This document shows, piece after piece, positions 13,201 to 22,362 of a stretch of DNA of 44,293 nucleotides. The stretch is from Lingula anatina (Eukaryota > Brachiopoda > Lingulata > Lingulida > Lingulidae). Under the pieces are notes generated by a model. The model had not been told where the DNA came from. It saw only the letters and a list, made by a program, of their open reading frames with translations, and ran no database searches. The number at the start of each line of letters is the position of its first letter. Positions within the stretch are counted from its first letter, which is position 1. The DNA is taken from assembly GCF_001039355.2 (NCBI RefSeq), contig NW_019774180.1, positions 39,122 to 83,414 on the forward strand. The letters are read 5' to 3'. The translations under genes were made by a program, and so were the position numbers.

Positions 13201-16200
13201 AAATAAGGCGAACCTAATTAACTCCAAAATTACCCTTTACACGGAATTCCACTTACTGTTTATTTTGTCATAAATTATCGATGTCAGTCGATAGCTTTTC
13301 TTCATCCATGTATAAAGATCAAGGCAAAATGCTTAAGCCAAAAATTATTCCCAACCGGCTAGAGACTGCTGCTATCTGGAAGAAGTGCACGTGTACACCA
13401 TGCGACTACTCAGCACTGAAATCCAACATCACTACTTTAGACCAGTGTTTTTTATAATGGATACCCTGCAATTCGCTTAATTGTAGGCCCTACAATAGTG
13501 CAAAGTTTTAACGCAATGAAATTAAATTTTTGCTGGCGCTTCCGTATCCACTTGAAATGTGTTTAATAATTTTGCAAAAATAAATAAATAAATAAAAATT
13601 AAAATAAATAAATAAAATAAAAATAAATTAACAGACTAATAGGAACACCATAAGGTATGAGCGTTCTGGCTATAATGGAAGAGAAAGAGGAACTTCTCCT
13701 TTCAAATTCAAAACTTGCTTCACAGTACGAAATTATGTTATTTTCAGATAAAAACGAATGTGCCATAAGCAATGGTGGTTGCGCTCAGGTTTGTACCAAC
13801 ACGGCGGGATCATTTACGTGTTCTTGTAATACCGGGTTCACACTGGCGGCGGATATGATGGGATGTAATGGTAAATATACTGCATATGTTAAAAAATCAC
13901 GTAAAGTATTTAAACATACTCAAAATATTTGATAAAAAGAAGCATTATATCGTATAAGCATTCTTTCTTAAAAAAGTCTTCTTCTGTTAACTCTTTCAGA
14001 CCATTCAAAATATACTATACAGTTCGAGATTGTGTTATTTTCAGATAATAACGAATGCGCCATAAGCAATGGTGGTTGCGCTCAGGTCTGTACAAACACG
14101 ACAGGATCATTTACGTGTTCTTGTAATACCGGGTTTAAACTGGCTGCGGATATGTTGGCATGTGATGGTAAATATATGTCTTACTTTTATGTGTTTGTTA
14201 TGGTAAGAAGATGCAAGCAACGTTAATGAATGTTCATTTTAAAAGCGTAGAGTGATATTTGATCAGTTTTACATGAGAATTCACAGCAGTCCATTGATGT
14301 CTCCTCCATCCCAGTGTACTTTCATAGTTCCATTCATAACAAGAAAAAAGGCAACAAAGAATATCGATGTTCGAGATTCGGCCAAACAAGGCCGCTTTTA
14401 TTATATAACCCCACTATCCTAATCATTTCAACAATAATAACAAAGTAGGAAATTGTTGCCTGTATTAAATGTTATGGCCTTAGGGATAAAAAAAATATAT
14501 ATCAAATATTCAATAAGACTCATCATTCTACAAATATGATGTGACGAGTCAGCAAAAGTTACTATTAACAAACAATTTTGCATATATTTCGTTTGTGGGG
14601 TTGCAAAGAGGCTGCTGTGCAGATAAAAATATCATTTTTTATACCTTCAGATGTGAATGAATGTACTACAGCTAACGGCGGGTGCGCTCAGATTTGCACG
14701 AATACTGTTGGTACTTTCGTGTGTTCTTGTAATACTGGGTTTGCCCTTGCAGCAGACTTGAGGTCTTGTGTTGGTATGCCCATTGCTCACATTGTTCGAG
14801 CACAGACTAGCTGTTTTAATGTCAAGATTATTAGTCATTGAGTTGACTGTTAAAATGTTTACATTTTAAGTTTTACCGATATAGATTATATTATGTAGGT
14901 TTGTTTCTATTACCTTATACCTGCTAAATGAAAAATATAGTTTTGTACATGAGGATGTTTAACAGACCCCTTTTTGTCTTTAAGACGTCACAGATGTAGA
15001 TGAATGTTTGAATTCTAATGGAGGTTGTGAACAATTATGCACTAATACAGTAGGATCTTTCCTATGTTCCTGTCGGTCCGGCTTCGTGCTTATAAACAGG
15101 AGAGCCTGTGCAGGTATGATACATGTGTACATCAGTCAATTTTAACGAACGTTTGCCTTAGTTTGTAATTGGTTTGAATCAATTTAAAAAACAGAATTGA
15201 AACCATTGTCCTTTCAAAGGTACCAAGAAGCCCTAAGGTACTCTTAATTGTGGAGTTATAAATATTATATTTTTTTGTTGAGTTGATAGATCTCTTGATG
15301 CATAACTAACGCCCTTAGTAAAACGATATGGTATGGTAGATTGGCAATAATACAATAAAATTGACACTAAAGGCTAGGGTAAATGTATGTCCGAACAAAT
15401 TGTTTCACCTGTTTTTGAATTGAAATTTATCAAAACATTATTCAAATGGACAAAAATCGTAGAGAGAGAGTTCATGCAAGGGTACATCATAAACAGTTTT
15501 TTCGTGTTTTTTTTTTTACGTTATTTGCTATTTCACAGACATAAACGAATGTTCTGTGAATAATGGCGGCTGTAGCCAAAGATGTACCAACAATCCCGGA
15601 TCTTTCAGCTGTTCATGTGACACTGGATTCAGCCTGGACTCCAATGGAAGGACATGCTCAGGTAAAAAATATTTACAAATTTGGATTTTCCGTTTTATTC
15701 TACATAAGCTCTAAAGTGTTTGAAAGATAAAAAGATGTCTGTAAGTTTGGTAAAACTCTACATATCATATCGGTTGAAACTAAAGACATACATAATTTTA
15801 AATTTGATTAAAAGATCATTCCAATTAAAACACGAAGACATAATTTAATGGTTTAGAGATTTCCATGTGCAACGACACACAGGTATTTGTCTCTTAGGTG
15901 ACCAAACAATACATTGACTGTTATTAAAAGAAATATTGTCTTACCAATTTGTTCGACCTCCTTGGTCTTACTTGTTAATATGGTTATGGGCTTATAATTC
16001 AAGCTACTCAGCCACCCGACCCTTGCCTGACTAACAATGGCGGTTGTCAACAGATTTGTACGAACAATGGAGGCTCAGCCCAGTGTTCATGTAATGCTGG
16101 TTTTACCTTGGATAGCAACGGGATGACTTGTACTGGTAGGTTAAAACTTACGTTCCTAAAGCCCAGTGGTAACTGATTATCGGCTGTCGCAGTAATTATG

Positions 16201-18211
16201 TGAATTTTGTAATTATTAAGATAGATTTAGAAACTAGAAATCGCGTACTGATAAAATATTTGAACTCTAAAGTCTGATTATAGTTTATCACTTCAAACAT
16301 TAGACCTACTCTCCTGCAGTGCTTCTGGCTTGAATCGCCGTAAAAAGCGTTTAATTTGTATATATTCAATTGACCCCAAGGCCAACTGTTAACCAACTAC
16401 CATAGCTATTACTGGAATGTAATTGATTAGATAAATTTAAAACTAGCCATTGTATGGAAATGTAATTTTAAAGATGTAATATCTTATGGTCACTTCAAAC
16501 GTATCTGTTTTTATGAAAAGAATTACGTTTGATAATTTCCTTTCAGTGGATCAACCACCAAATCCTTGTCTAATCGGAAATGGCGGCTGCCAACAGATTT
16601 GTATGAATAATGGGGGAACAGCCCTGTGCTCATGTAATGTTGGATTTACCTCAAACAATAACGGAGTGACTTGTGTTGGTAGGTCGTTATACATGTGCAA
16701 GATACGAATTTATTATTCATTATATACCTTTCCTTCCGTGAGCTTCATATATCAGTGTCAGAATTCATGTAGGCTGCGAAATGTTCCAAAAATGTTCCAA
16801 ACAAGCGATTTTTGCTTGTATTGGTGCAGTTTATTAAATCAGTATTATAATCTAAGTATTTTGATTGAATTATATTGAAACTAAAATAAAGGAATATTTT
16901 TCAGCCAATATACCTCCCACAACTGCTCAGCCAGCAACAACCAACCTGTTGCCAAGTAGCAATCTACCTCCGGCATCAAACACACCTCCGGGAAACAACC
17001 AGGCACAAAACCCTTGCCTGATAAACAACGGGGGTTGCCAACAGACATGTAGAAACAACGGCGGGATACCGCAGTGCTCTTGCCTTGCTGGCTTCTCCCT
17101 GAACCCCGATGGGAGAACTTGCACTGGTAATAACATTATATTTCTACATTAAAGTAACCCCCTTTTGCGTCGCTACATTTACCTTTATTACATCTTTGAT
17201 TAGATGTAACTTTTCAAACCAAGCAGAAGCTTACTGTTTTACCTTAAATGAACCAATTGCTCTGAGCAGTTGAACTGAAGTGGTGAGCATTGTATTAATT
17301 GAACCTTTTTGGTTCTCGCTAGTGCCAATACTGCTTAAGTAAATGTCATTTGTGTAAATGACAGTATTTCTTATCGAATTTTACACATTATTTGGTAAAA
17401 GGTATTTAGCTAAATAAAAATATGTCAGTGCTTCCATGTTCCCATGTTTCGCACGGTTCGAACATAGTCAGCTCATCATTGAATAATCTAGTTAGACAGC
17501 CAGGAAATGGCGTAACCAACCTGAAAGCATTTTTCTGTATCGTTTTATACATAGCATTCATCTTCATAAACTCAAGTCTCGCGGACCAGAACATCTTTGG
17601 TGGTTTCCCGCTGAATGGTGTATCTTTTGAGAGCTGTTTAATCATATGTCTCCTGACCACGAGTTGCGGGGCACTTTCCTTTGACAACCAAAACGCTTGT
17701 GTTCTTCACCCTGTAAACACAGCATGTGGACAGACGTTCCCACAAGCTGGGACGACACTTTACCGGTTGACCTCGTGTCCATCAGCTGATGCAGCACCAC
17801 TTTCTAACATTGGATTCTTCTTTCAAGTTATAAGAGCACTTTTTGGTGAGTTAGATATTCTGAATTTTATTAATTTCATTGTTAATTAATTTTCCATTCT
17901 AAAATACAACATTCTATATAGTGAAGCGGTCTGTAACCTGCTTGCCTATAATTGAAACTTTGATATCACAGTCTTTAGTTTAGTTGAGTCACAAGACAAC
18001 CAAAATAATTAATCAGTGATTTAGAGAGTGAAACCTTGTCACTGCGCTTTTTTCAAAGTAAAAAGTCGCTTATTTACATGTGAGTGCATTTCTCATAAGT
18101 ACTAATTAAGTGATTTGCCCATCGGCACTTTCATCTAGACTTAATATTTCGACAACTCCGCTTGTCTGAGTAAATGTAATAGTGATCAGTATTTTATTTA
18201 CAGGTCTTTAG
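509..18211 (+). CDS. Astacin / SUEL lectin / multi-EGF / PAN-like secreted multidomain protein gene (5'-partial, about 25 exons)
   Basis: This is one split gene whose exons join in consistent phase. The order is: astacin catalytic domain (four exons, present twice in the window), SUEL/galactose-binding lectin exon 4983-5288, EGF exon 5782-5880, a run of calcium-binding-type EGF exons from 6347 to 15661, three EGF-like exons with Pro-rich leads (16004-17126), a PAN/apple-like exon 17555-17845, and a last exon 18204-18211 giving Gly-Leu-stop. From the SUEL exon on, every intron is phase 1, as expected for shuffled extracellular modules. Paired cysteines throughout point to a secreted or surface protein: a zinc metalloprotease carrying carbohydrate- and calcium-binding modules. 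No transmembrane segment is seen. Only one astacin copy can be in the mature reading frame, because the first copy restarts the domain after finishing it. I know of no gene name for this architecture. Confidence 0.8.
970..1305 (+). repeat. Local tandem duplication of the 3' half of astacin exon 2 plus its CT/CA microsatellite
   Basis: Two units start with the same exon-2 coding stretch (Arg-Trp-Ile-Pro-Arg-Thr-Thr-Glu) and run through the donor gtaagt into CT then CA repeats. The second unit (about 1148-1302) has its own intact donor but no acceptor, so it is probably intronic debris. Copy B has a single unit, so this is a difference between the two assembled copies. Confidence 0.75.
1050..1402. 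repeat. (CT)n-(CA)n microsatellites, copy A
   Basis: Three dinucleotide tracts lie in the intron before the zinc-site exon: CT followed by CA at about 1052-1111 and 1231-1294, and CT at about 1357-1401. Frames through these tracts give Ser-Leu or Arg-Glu runs that are not genes. Copy B has shorter equivalents at about 3343-3390 and 3451-3496. Confidence 0.95.
2792..4800 (+). CDS. Astacin catalytic domain, copy B, four exons
   Basis: Exons are 2792-2867, 3201-3339, 3566-3747 and 4582-4800, with the same splice phases as copy A and the same zinc-binding and Met-turn motifs. Differences are few: Asp-Ala-Ser replaces Asp-Pro-Ser near the end of the first exon, Thr replaces Met in the second, and one residue after the Met-turn differs (YQR against YQP). 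The last exon (ending TGT CCC G) joins in phase 1 directly to the SUEL exon at 4983, so this copy is the one continuous with the rest of the gene. Confidence 0.85.
4144..4240. repeat. (GT)n-(GA)n-(CG)n compound microsatellite, copy B
   Basis: About 24 GT units are followed by about 15 GA units and a short alternating CG/GT stretch, in the intron before the last astacin exon. The equivalent place in copy A (about 2074-2097) has only a few GT units, a strong length difference between copies. Confidence 0.95.
4983..5288 (+). CDS. SUEL / galactose-binding lectin domain exon
   Basis: A single phase 1-1 exon of 306 nt encodes a full SUEL-type (rhamnose/galactose-binding) lectin domain of about 100 residues. 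It begins near [16 protein letters not shown] and has the family pattern of Cys pairs, a VFGR segment in place of the usual YGR, the central Cys-x-Asn-x-C-like region ([10 protein letters not shown]), and the C-terminal [16 protein letters not shown] (family form DPCxGTYKYLxVxYxC). The domain binds terminal sugars in sea urchin egg lectin and latrophilins. Here it directly follows the protease and would target it to glycoconjugates. The Thr-Ile in place of Gly-Thr near the end could change sugar preference. Confidence 0.88.
5782..5880 (+). CDS. EGF-like domain exon
   Basis: This 99-nt phase 1-1 exon reads [11 protein letters not shown], then [14 protein letters not shown], a classic non-calcium EGF module with six cysteines and the C-x-C-x-x-GF-x-G-x-x-C ending. 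It separates the lectin domain from the calcium-binding EGF row. Confidence 0.82.
6347..6475 (+). CDS. Calcium-binding-type EGF exon 1
   Basis: A 129-nt phase 1-1 exon with acceptor cttttcag and donor gtaact. It encodes [15 protein letters not shown], then [13 protein letters not shown]. The N-E-C start matches the calcium-binding EGF consensus (D/N-x-D/N-E-C). It has Ala-Ala-Ser-Phe where the neighbours have Ala-Gly-Ser-Phe. The same protein sequence, with three extra residues before Val-Asn-Glu-Cys, recurs in the exon at 13059-13187. Confidence 0.85.
6641..6698 (+). pseudogene. Relic 3' half of a calcium-binding EGF exon
   Basis: The sequence from acgtgttccagtaacacc to tgttg and the following gtaaatatactgc lines up with the second half and donor region of the intact EGF exons (for example 7329-7405). 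The first half and the acceptor are missing, and one cysteine codon is changed (tgt-tcc-agt for tgt-tcc-tgt). It is a dead exon left inside the intron. Confidence 0.65.
6956..8017 (+). CDS. Calcium-binding EGF exons 2-5
   Basis: Four exons of exactly 123 nt each (6956-7078, 7269-7391, 7587-7709, 7895-8017), all phase 1-1, each encode one module of the form D-I/N-D/N-E-C-A-T-S-x-G-G-C-A-Q-V-C, then [11 protein letters not shown]. Asp, Asp/Asn and Glu at the start, Asn in TNT and the aromatic Phe fit calcium-binding EGF repeats, though the hydroxylation-type Asn position is TNT rather than the commonest form. The exons are nearly identical to one another at the DNA level, and their flanking introns are also related (shared gttattttcag acceptors and gtaaatatactgc donors), so the row grew by recent local duplication or is kept alike by gene conversion. 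Confidence 0.87.
8238..8360 (+). CDS. Calcium-binding EGF exon 6, with weak acceptor
   Basis: Coding sequence is intact and 123 nt long (I-D-E-C start, donor gtaaatatac). The acceptor reads acaaaatttaag instead of the pyrimidine-rich gttattttcag of its sisters, as if a stretch equal to ttgtgttaatttc had been lost. Exon skipping here would keep the frame, because all neighbours are phase 1-1. Confidence 0.72.
8535..8657 (+). CDS. Calcium-binding EGF exon 7 (first copy)
   Basis: A 123-nt phase 1-1 exon encoding [15 protein letters not shown], then [17 protein letters not shown]. It carries Met for Thr before the fifth-cysteine segment and Asn-Val-Gly instead of Asn-Thr-Gly. It is base-for-base the same as the exon at 10928-11050 and lies at the left edge of the duplicated block. 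Confidence 0.85.
8955..8999. repeat. Poly-C followed by A-rich tract
   Basis: About ten C residues are followed by an A-rich tract with scattered G, just left of the mariner-type element. The equivalent at about 11386-11430 has a longer C run, so this is a length-variable homopolymer. Confidence 0.9.
9020..9512 (+). mobile_element. Non-autonomous Tc1/mariner-type element with long inverted ends and a transposase C-terminal relic (copy 1)
   Basis: The ends are imperfect inverted repeats of roughly 100 bp: left about 9020-9122, right about 9396-9512. Matching blocks include aaaattttatt, gtccatc, tacgatca and atcttggtcg. Between them, in shifting + frames, lies the end of a DDE transposase: a degraded PDLNP-type block (STDLNPPSF), [23 protein letters not shown], then IREIPKEEC and [12 protein letters not shown]. 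Frameshifts (an A-run near 9260) and a stop after LQHR make it dead. Only the last third of the gene survives, so this is an internally deleted copy that may have moved using another element's enzyme. Confidence 0.8.
9513..10927 (+). other. Intron DNA including an N and 365 bases private to the second piece
   Basis: No exon is recognised in 9513-10530. The N at 10533 marks the join. From 10534 to 10898 the sequence is unrelated to what precedes the first copy of EGF exon 7 and contains no EGF coding sequence. Single short open frames here are of chance length. Confidence 0.6.
10928..11050 (+). CDS. Calcium-binding EGF exon 7 (second copy)
   Basis: Sequence, length and splice sites match the exon at 8535-8657. 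If the doubled block is an assembly artefact, the real gene has this exon once. Confidence 0.75.
11450..11940 (+). mobile_element. Same Tc1/mariner-type deletion element in the second copy of the block
   Basis: This has the same inverted ends and transposase remnant as the element at 9020-9512. The A-run inside the transposase is two bases shorter here, which changes which frame stays open. It sits at the same place relative to EGF exon 7, so the insertion predates the doubling (or the two are one insertion read from two haplotypes). Confidence 0.8.
13059..13187 (+). CDS. Calcium-binding EGF exon 8 (twin of EGF exon 1)
   Basis: A 129-nt phase 1-1 exon with acceptor ttttttttgtccag. From Val-Asn-Glu-Cys onward it encodes almost the same protein as the exon at 6347-6475, with only a few base changes. 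The downstream introns also match (the block with ccggctagaga at about 6609 and 13356), so a stretch of roughly 330 bp was copied within the gene. Confidence 0.85.
13577..13630. repeat. AAATA-type low-complexity tract
   Basis: Repeating aaataaat and aaaataaa units lie in the intron before EGF exon 9. They are likely replication slippage DNA. Confidence 0.85.
13748..14167 (+). CDS. Calcium-binding EGF exons 9 and 10
   Basis: Two 123-nt phase 1-1 exons (13748-13870 and 14045-14167). They start K-N-E-C and N-N-E-C with [11 protein letters not shown], so Ile replaces the Thr of the earlier group. Acceptors (gttattttcag) and upstream intron sequence resemble those of exons 2 and 3, so the order exon 1, 2, 3 is echoed by 8, 9, 10. 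Confidence 0.86.
14651..15661 (+). CDS. Calcium-binding EGF exons 11-13 (diverged group)
   Basis: Exons 14651-14773, 14985-15113 and 15539-15661, all phase 1-1. They start D-V-N-E-C, D-V-D-E-C and D-I-N-E-C, so the calcium site is kept. They differ from the earlier row at many silent and coding positions (AQIC, EQLC and SQRC instead of AQVC), so they are older members that have escaped homogenisation. The third has the more usual GRTCSG ending. Confidence 0.88.
16004..17126 (+). CDS. EGF-like exons 14-16 with Pro-rich lead sequences
   Basis: Exons 16004-16135, 16547-16678 and 16905-17126, phase 1-1. Each has the core PCL-x-x-NGGCQQ-x-C, then NNGG and CSC-x-x-GF. The acidic D-x-D-E-C calcium start is replaced by QPPDPC, QPPNPC or AQNPC, so calcium binding is not expected. 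The last exon begins with about 36 residues rich in Pro, Thr, Ser and Asn ([14 protein letters not shown]), a likely O-glycosylated spacer before the PAN-like domain. Confidence 0.86.
17555..17845 (+). CDS. PAN/apple-like domain exon
   Basis: A 291-nt exon entered in phase 1 after tatacatag and left at gtgagt. It encodes [20 protein letters not shown], then [15 protein letters not shown] and LYRLTSC, which fits a PAN/apple fold: Cys-x(3)-Cys helix, Ala-x-Ser-Phe-Asp strand, Cys in the last strand. PAN domains bind proteins or sugars. The start at 17555 was chosen because it keeps phase 1; the nearer ctcaag at 17575 would shift the frame. Confidence 0.65.
18204..18211 (+). CDS. Tiny terminal exon (Gly-Leu-stop)
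   Basis: The PAN-like exon leaves one G. The next good acceptor (attttatttacag) supplies GT CTT TAG, ending the protein eight bases into the exon. A poly(A) signal follows about 235 bp downstream, which supports this as the 3' end. Confidence 0.6.
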
Positions 18212-18444
18212 AAACCTTAAGTGTCACCAAATGTTCGCCACGTCCTCCAGACAGGTACATACAGATGAAGTGTCAAGTAACCCCGCAGTAGTCACATTGA
18301 AATGGGAGAGCGCTTTTAACCCTTGTGTGTATATATAGACTCTTGAATCTGTTGTAACTTCTGGTATGGAGGAAATGTCTCCAACACAGGTGGATCTTTG
18401 ATTTCATCAATTTACTGGCATACTTGTGCGAACTTTACCCGTTA

Positions 18445-18450
18445 AATAAA
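18445..18450 (+). terminator. AATAAA poly(A) signal for the astacin/EGF gene
   Basis: This is the first canonical AATAAA after the stop codon at 18209-18211, giving a 3' UTR of about 250 nt. Confidence 0.6.
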
Positions 18451-19396
18451 TGCAGCCGAAATAACTGATGTGTTGAATATTCCTATTCACCAAGGTTGAT
18501 TGAAGGATTCACCAAGGTTGATTGAATCCTATTTTTTCGTATTTAATGCTTACTTACACCTTTCTTTTGAACAATGAAAATAATCCGTTGAAAGAAATAA
18601 CACCAACAAATTGTATTTACTCAGCCGTTTACTAGACAGTTAGAGCCAAAATATTACAAATTATAATCATTTTTGCTATTATACATGTACATACATTGCA
18701 TTTTAGATCATGTTAAAATTCCCCCTGTTACAGTTCACATGGTGCCCATCTTACATTTTAGTTGTTTTGTGAATTTTTAATTGGTATTTTAGGGTACTAT
18801 AGATAAATAATTTTAAGGGAAAAACAAAGACGCCAGGAGACAAAAGGACTCAAAACATTTATGTTCAATGTAAGTTAGTGCCCGGGTGAAGGCATTCATT
18901 ATTGAGATCTGTAAGAGAAAGCAAGTACAAAATAACGTTTAATGGTGTAGTAAAAGTTAAGACTACTGATAACCTATTACCGCAATTAAATTGACGCTTA
19001 GTACCACTACTAGTGTATTGAAACCCCACGAGCAGTATTTACAAAAATAAAAAAAAAAAAAAACGAGAGGAAAAAAACACTCTCTGAAAGTTAAATTACC
19101 TGATAATGTACATAGAGAATATACTTATCTACTTTGAGCAGTTCTATAATTATGTTTTAGTTTATATAAAATAAGGAATAAGGAAAAAATAACAAAAGCA
19201 GTTCACCGGCGGCTAGAGGTGTGGCAAACTACGCCATAATTACGCACTGCCACTACCCCATATCTTCATAATGTGACTCTTTCTATGGTTTTCCAAGTTG
19301 GACTGTCGCCGATGCAATAAACATTTCAGTTAATTAAAAAAAAAGATTTCAGTGTCGATTCGCGCCATGCATGTAATTACGCTCAGAAGAGGCATA
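18451..19396. other. Intergenic between two tail-to-tail genes
   Basis: No exon is seen. A direct repeat of about 16 bp (caccaaggttgattga) occurs twice within 18489-18526. The rest is AT-rich and probably includes the 3' UTR of the ammonium transporter on the - strand. Confidence 0.6.
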
Positions 19397-22320
19397 TCAA
19401 AATTTGGTGCTTTCCCCTTTCTCCGAAAATGCTTCATTGCTGTAACCATCTGCGTCGCTGTTTTCCAAGTTAAAGTTAACCTGACTATCTTTCCTAGTCC
19501 CGCTTTTATCATCACCCTCTTGGCCTGGCAATACCACAGGAAGGACGAAGGTTTCCAGACCACCTACAAATAATGATCACAATTCGCTGTTTAGTGCAAT
19601 CAGGTGATACATTTAATTCATTAACAATCGAAGTGCATGCTTATGATTTCTTCGTTTTACTCTAAATTATGAGAGATAAGTAGCCCGAAATTATCACGTA
19701 ATATTCTTTCGGTAAACTTAAAGCTGCTTGTAAATTGTTACGCCAAGGGAAATCTGGTAAAGAACCACACCCGGTCTTAAAACGGACAATTGATCTAACA
19801 AGGCAGTTCACTTTTGAAATGGACAGGCATAGTTATGACAAAGCTGATAGAAGCAGCGTTATTTAAACAGTCTAAAAAATTAACAACCAATTATTTGATG
19901 AGAGTGCACAACATATGCAGCTGCATATAACGTTTAATGGCTTTATCACCATCATTATGTTTTAAAAATATCCTACTTATACTTTGAATATTCAGAAATT
20001 GAAACTATTACAGGGCTCCATACTTTAAAAATAGATGAAAAAATAAAAGGAAGTCTATTTATAAAAAAAGATTGGTGAACAGTGGTTTGTATTGATGTAA
20101 ATTTGACATTGGTCTTCACGGGAATACAGGAAAGCTCGAACAAGACCTGTAAACCTTCCAGTCAAAATCTAATTATCACATTTTTATGAATCTGCAGGTA
20201 TACCTGTTTATGGTATGTAAAGTCATCTGATGAAAATCTAAATACCTATCCCCATCCCCCCCCCCCCCCCCCCACCAAAAAAAAAAGAGAGTAAATAAAT
20301 GAAAATGAAAAAGGAAAGCATGATAATGATAACATCAGAATATATGATCAAATATGTACTTAATCCCACAATCTGCGTTATTGTTCGGTATATATTTCAG
20401 ATAGAGAGTATACCTGAACTGTTCATCCTGTTTTTCCCTTTAGCGTTAATGTGGCCAGCGCTCCAGCCGTCTCCCCAGGCCTCAGACGGGTAGGCAGGTT
20501 CACCGTGCTTGGGGACATCCAGTCCTGAAAGATACAGTGCAAACCGTGACTGTGTATTGGATGCCGTCTTGTCTAGTATTACTAAATATTGTTACTCTTT
20601 TAACACATTCAATCGAATGCTATATACAACCGAAAAAGCCATACGTTTCAGGGCCAGGGCATAATTTTTTTCATAGTTACTTCAACTGTAAATATTTTTC
20701 AATTAAAAAGAACAGTGAAAAAGACGAAACTATCTTCAGCTACGATTTACATAAGTTACTATAACTCACATATTTATGGACTGTATAGTATATAAGTACA
20801 CACATACAAACATTTAAATACACCGTTATTTTAGAGCAAGTTTACCTCTTATTTCGAGTTCTTGTTCGACTCTTAACAGCTTAAATGCCTTTAAGGATCC
20901 AAAAATGATCGCACTGATGGCTGCTGTCCAGAAAATGATCGCAACAGCGCCAAGCATATTTACGCCAAAACCCTAAAATATGAAATACATTTGTTGAAAT
21001 AAAAGTACACCAAGGAGCACGGTGAAGAGCAGTCAGATAATATCCATTTACAAGCTACAGAGTTACATAAGTGTTTTACAAATCAGCATCCCGAACCCAA
21101 ACTTGCAAAGAACGTGAAAACATCACTCGTCTCATCACTTGAACTTACCAACCAAGCTTCGGTGTTGCTAGGGTTGTAGATTATCCCGTCTATTTTCAGT
21201 ATAGGAGCCAGAAGAAGACCACAGAGCCCACCGCCACCGTGTACTGAAAACAAAGAACGTGTACTTAAATCAGTTAAATAAACAGGCCTTGTGCCAACCA
21301 TGTTTTGTAGCGCCCCTTCAGCAAAACGTGCTTGTCAAGACAATGATTTTTACGCTGTGGGGACAGCTCTGCTGATCAGTGAGCTAATAGTTCGCTCCTA
21401 GAAATCTACAGTATATCGCAAAATCGACTTTGCATTGTCGGCTAGCTTAGTTTAGTAGTCTAGGCTAATAGGTCCAAAAAATTTGAGGAAACTGATCCTT
21501 GGTTATGTCTATAATTTGTCTGAAATATAAACGTGACGCATTTGAATTATTTAAACATAACATAACATGTCGGTTTCTACAAGTTGCGTCTAATTTTTTC
21601 ACAACCGAATACCTGCTACGGCGTCCAAGGGGTCGTCAATTTTCATTTTCTCCACACCCCAGCTCCAGAGCAGGTACGTGATGCCGGAGATCAGACCCAA
21701 CACACAAGCTGCCCACGGCTCCATCACGTTACAGCCAGCGCAAACGGCAACCTAGAGACATACTGTGCATTTAGAGCTGAACAATGAGAAATGTAAATAC
21801 TTTTCACATTATTATTATTATTATTATTATTAATCAGCTTTGGGAAATTAAAATGAAGTAACACGTGTATCTTATAGTCGACTTCGTCTTGTAGGCTACA
21901 CCGCAAATAATCATCAGAATCACATATTTAGTAAAAGCGAAGAAAAATGATAAATTTTAGGAAACCCTTTTTGCATATAATCACCTGTAGTATAATCTAT
22001 TTTATATAAAAATGTCACTATCTGCTTTTTTTAAAAAAATTGCATCTTTAAACAATCTAATATAGTTTAGTTCTATTTATCTCCTCTTGATTGTGCCCCC
22101 TAATTACCATTCCGGTTAGAGCACCGTTAATCGTGCTCAATAACTTCCAGTCGTCAGTGCTATGGCGATCACACTGAAAAAAAAACAATTTAATGAACAG
22201 AGATGATTTCATACAAATATTTAAATTTCACTTGTAATGAATATTTGCATCAGTAAATAGTTTCAACATTAATTGAATGGTGGTTTGTTTTTTCGTTTTA
22301 TATATATATATATATATATA

Positions 22321-22362
<42 letters not shown>

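Noticed and set aside
6347-17126. Regularly spaced repeats as a CRISPR-like array
   Set aside because: The repeats are coding EGF exons with splice sites in an animal gene; spacing and content do not fit CRISPR.
17575-17580. ctcaag as acceptor of the PAN-like exon
   Set aside because: It breaks the phase 1 entry needed from the preceding exon; tatacatag at 17554 keeps it.
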